The position numbers were made by a program, and so were the translations under genes. Shown here in pieces: positions 61,465-64,000 of a stretch of 64,000 nt of DNA. Origin of the DNA: Liopterus haemorrhoidalis (lineage: Eukaryota; Arthropoda; Insecta; Coleoptera; Dytiscidae); contig OZ020624.1 in NCBI GenBank assembly GCA_963971575.1, positions 13,726,625 through 13,790,624 of the forward strand. Direction: 5' to 3'. How positions within the stretch are numbered: the stretch's first letter is position 1; each line of letters opens with the position of its first letter. The notes under the pieces are model-generated. The model was not told the origin of the DNA, did not search any database, and saw nothing but the letters and a program-made list of their open reading frames with translations.

Positions 61465-63205
61465 TTTATCCTATATAGTATGTATATCATAGATGGTAAT
61501 CTGTATTACCATCCATATTTGTTCAGCTTCAGGTGGATAATGTAAATGTAACGCGTGAAAACATTTGAAGCAAATGTCCACAGCTTTAAACAAATTATCT
61601 GTACTGTACAGCACTCCTTCTACATAGACATAATACTGAGTAATTTTGCTCAAAGACTCACCCACAACAATTATAAAAGGCTGTAGTTTTAGGTGAAATT
61701 TGGACAAAACTTCTAGTCTTCTATCAAGTGCTTCATCCAAATGCGAGATATCCTGTGTAAAAAAGTTCTAAATATTATAAAAATTCATTCAATAATTTAT
61801 TAATCCTCACCTTTAAATGTAATATAAACGCATCCATACACTCCTGTCTGGATGGTTTCCACTGCCTATTAGCAACTTTTGCTATAATTACAGACGGACA
61901 TAGACAAGCCAATAAATAAAATGATCGTATCTGTTTCTCTGCTTCATTTATGCTGTCATAAAATCCTTTTAAAGGTTTTACTAAATTGTGGTATTTGGAA
62001 TTTAAGGCTTGATTTTACACTGCTTTTAAAAAAATTTCAATTTTTTGAAAGAAATTAAGGTGATGTGTTGGAAAAATCAACTCAAAATCTATTTCTAGCT
62101 GAAATTATAATTATGCATTAAAATTTTTAGTTAATTATTAAAATTATAAATTCTTACCAAACTATAGCCTTCATTTTCTTTCAGCGCTGGAAAAGTTTCA
62201 AAATAATTTTCTGTTTTACCAGTGAGTTTTCTTTTTCTTGACGAAAAAGTTTTTTTCCAGTAGTCCACTACCGTAGTCCAGGGATTACGGCTATTTTGTA
62301 ACCAATATAGTAGTTCTTCATTCTCAGTAAAACCAGATTCTGTGTAATAACAAAAATTCCACATCTAAGTATTAGCATTAATACACTATTTATATTATTA
62401 AAACATTACCTGTTTCATTTATTGGACTATTTGTTCTTTCATTGAGTAGCCCAACTTTTTTAAATTGTCTCCTTAAATTGTAAAACTTTGAAAAAAGTTT
62501 ACCTCTAGCAACTTTTTTTTTCATTTGAGCCTATTGTAACAAAATAAATTTCTTTGTTTTCAGTAGGGAATAACTGAATTATCTCATTGGATAATTCTTC
62601 AAACTGGGAAGAGCTGATACGTCTGTCTACATCCTCAGCCAATAAATTTTCTATAATAATGTCTGTTAACTTTTGCCTCGTGTCATGTTCTAAATAGTTG
62701 TATTTAGTATAATATGCAAGTACTAATTTTCCTTTGGCAGTCTTATTTAAAATTTCTTCCAATTTATTTCCCAATTTGGGAATCTTTTCAGGTGGCTCCA
62801 CACTTTCAATATTTTTTTCTTAAATATAAATAATAATTTATTACTATATACTATATTATGTTTAAAAAAAAAAAACTTACCTATAATTCTTGATTCTGAT
62901 AAATTGGAGTTTTTTAAAATATCTTCATTAGATATGGTCTTAAAATAAATAAAATAAAACTATTAGGAAATTACACTTACTCTAAAAAAAAAGAGAGAGT
63001 AAAAAGGCAGTAAATACTTACAACTATGTTAGAATCAAATGAAATATCGGAAGTATTAGTAGATTCATCATTATGTAATGCTACATATTGTTTATAATGA
63101 TTTATAAATGTAATCGAGGGCCTATTTTAGTAAATATTTCTTTAATTATTTCCGGTGTAAGTAACAGAAAAGCCTGATCATCTATCTCCTGCTCTGTAAC
63201 ACAAA
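61465..63205 (-). pseudogene. SAM-domain gene, multi-exon, function unknown
   Basis: Minus-strand exons in order. 63200-63020: EIDDQAFLLLTPEIIKEIF then KIGPRLH, a SAM domain, with a one-base frameshift near 63120 and GTAAGT after SNIV. About 62945-62880: ISNEDILKNSNLSESRII with GTAAGT. 62815-62410: KGKLVLAYYTKYNYLEHDT to ARGKLFSKFYNLRRQF. 62365-62155: TVVDYWKKTFSSRKRK and LKENEGYSLV. About 62100-61812: NQALNSKYHNLVKPLKGFYD with an in-frame TAA. 61750-61471: LDRRLEVLSKFHLKLQPFII to QIWMVIQITIYDI. It recalls invertebrate proteins labelled SAMD3-like. Often such genes lie next to transposons; a pseudogene is likely. Confidence 0.55.
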
Positions 63206-63586
63206 ATGTTGACCTGTTAAAGGCGTATATCCGTTAGTCTAAGTTTTACAACCAGTGGTGCATGCCCGGGTAACCCCTATAGCTCGTTTGAACATACAGT
63301 TTTAGTTTGCGATTCTTTCACATGGCGCTGTAGTGACTTGGTCGCTGGCTTGGTCGGATGGGGAAGAACACGTTATTACCGACTGCAACATCGTTAGTTT
63401 ACCGCCATTACGGAATTTTACGGAGTTCAAAATATTCTGAAAATATTAGTCTTATTATTTGTTTATTCGTGGAATTTAATTAATAATAAGTAACTTTATT
63501 GAAAATATAAATTATAAAGATAAATATACGATCTTTATATTTATTATTATTTATAAATCGACGTGTTCGTTTCCTAATTACGGAAC
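63206..63586. other. spacer, possible divergent promoter region
   Basis: Between the minus-strand SAM gene and the plus-strand THAP exon. The left part (63225-63440) is relatively GC-rich (CATGCCCGGGTAACCCC), the right part AT-rich. No repeat or RNA gene recognised. Confidence 0.35.
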
Positions 63587-63868
63587 ATGGAGCCTATTGT
63601 ACCTTTTCCAAGGAATATTAAAAAATGTTGTGTTCCGGGATGTTACGATATTACGTCAACTAGACATCGTTTTCCTTTATTTGAAGCCGATATTTTTAAC
63701 GTGTGGGTGAATCGCATCAGGCATCCAAAATTTGAATCCTTACAACCAGAAGGAATCCATAAAAGTTATTATGTTTGTGGAAGACATTTTTCGGAAGAAT
63801 GCAAAGTGCGAGGTTCAAAAAAGTTGGTGCGAAGAGTGGTTCCGACATTACATTTACCAGGTAAGTAA
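63587..63868 (+). CDS. THAP zinc-finger protein, first exon
   Basis: Starts MEPIVPFPRNIKKCCVPGCY. The THAP C2CH finger is complete: CxxxC at CCVPGC, HRFPLF, the W of VWVNRIR, CGRHFSEEC, and a PTLHLPG end. A donor GTAAGT follows the LPG codons near 63861 and an acceptor TTTGCAG lies near 63936, after which GFTEEVP continues. THAP proteins bind DNA; many are host regulators, others are P-element type transposases. The rest is outside the window, so the class cannot be told. The exon has no defects. Confidence 0.82.
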   Translation: MEPIVPFPRNIKKCCVPGCYDITSTRHRFPLFEADIFNVWVNRIRHPKFESLQPEGIHKSYYVCGRHFSEECKVRGSKKLVRRVVPTLHLPGK

Positions 63869-63936
63869 TTTATTCAAATATAAACAATATTAATATTGTT
63901 TGTTTACAGAAATTTAATTAGATATTTTGTTTGCAG

Positions 63937-64000
63937 GTTTTACGGAAGAAGTACCTTAAAACATCCCGATGCCTAATACGGGAAAAAACGTAAAAGATGC
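63937..64000 (+). CDS. start of THAP gene exon 2
   Basis: After the acceptor TTTGCAG the sequence reads GTTTTACGGAAGAAGTACC. In one phase this meets TAA after EVP, which would end the protein at about 95 residues; in other phases it stays open. The true phase is uncertain, so a short THAP protein or a longer gene are both possible. Confidence 0.35.

Noticed and set aside
1..64000. CRISPR arrays, tRNA or rRNA genes, bacterial operons
   Set aside because: No spaced direct repeats, cloverleaf genes or rRNA-like segments were seen; the content is eukaryotic with introns and retroelements.

Overview
The window looks like insect genomic DNA that is almost entirely transposable elements. The taxon is an inference from content: AT-rich background, errantivirus-type Gypsy elements with env, R1/I/Jockey/CR1-like non-LTR elements, a Penelope-like element, piggyBac, pogo, hAT and PIF/Harbinger transposons. 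A hemipteran or similar large-genome insect would fit, but no host marker gene proves it. I recognise no ordinary housekeeping gene, tRNA, rRNA or CRISPR array. The only candidate non-element gene is a THAP-domain exon at the right edge, and it too may be transposon-derived.

Layout, left to right. 1-10277: decayed errantivirus copy 1 (+), its env split by a 6.1 kb I-superfamily LINE (3131-9252, 15-bp target duplication). 10344-12500: two non-LTR remnants (-). 12782-14640: protein-primed DNA polymerase B pseudogene (-). 14650-18092: Penelope-like element (-), split by a 1.66 kb TGT...ACA element (15829-17486, ATTT duplication). 18100-19250: dead pogo transposase (-). 19260-21690: mostly featureless AT-rich DNA with MITE-like repeats. 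21696-22336: piggyBac C terminus (-). 22400-27400: a LINE fragment, then a hAT transposase (-) split by a second LINE (+). 27681-46442: a Harbinger transposon (TAA duplication) holding errantivirus copy 2 (30197-44774, TATA duplication), which holds a second TGT...ACA element (31100-37760, ATAT duplication), which holds a Jockey-clade element. 47057-54230: CR1/Jockey-like LINE (-), split by an R1-clade element (49624-52513, 14-bp duplication). 55152-55980: three inverted-repeat elements. 56167-61400: zinc-finger transposon gene (-), split by another CR1-like LINE. 61465-63210: exons of a SAM-domain gene (-). 63587-64000: THAP exon (+).

The most unusual content is fourfold. (1) Both errantivirus copies carry a macrodomain resembling the ADP-ribosyl hydrolase TARG1/OARD1, inserted in pol between RNase H and integrase, followed by an acidic SUMO-interaction-like motif. 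(2) In the CR1-like element ORF1 and ORF2 are in the same frame, separated only by UAG in the context UAG CAA UUA, the tobamovirus-type readthrough context, with no usable ATG for ORF2. (3) Two related TGT...ACA elements with 4-bp target duplications look like solo LTRs, yet each carries a promoter, a roughly 280-codon conserved ORF ending in an FELFG-type motif, and a polyadenylation signal. (4) The Harbinger transposase and its antisense MADF partner have interleaved exons.

Most coding regions are broken. The best preserved are I-like ORF2, the CR1-like ORF1, and the CR1-like ORF2 reading frames. Statements about families rest on motif recognition only; no database search was possible.
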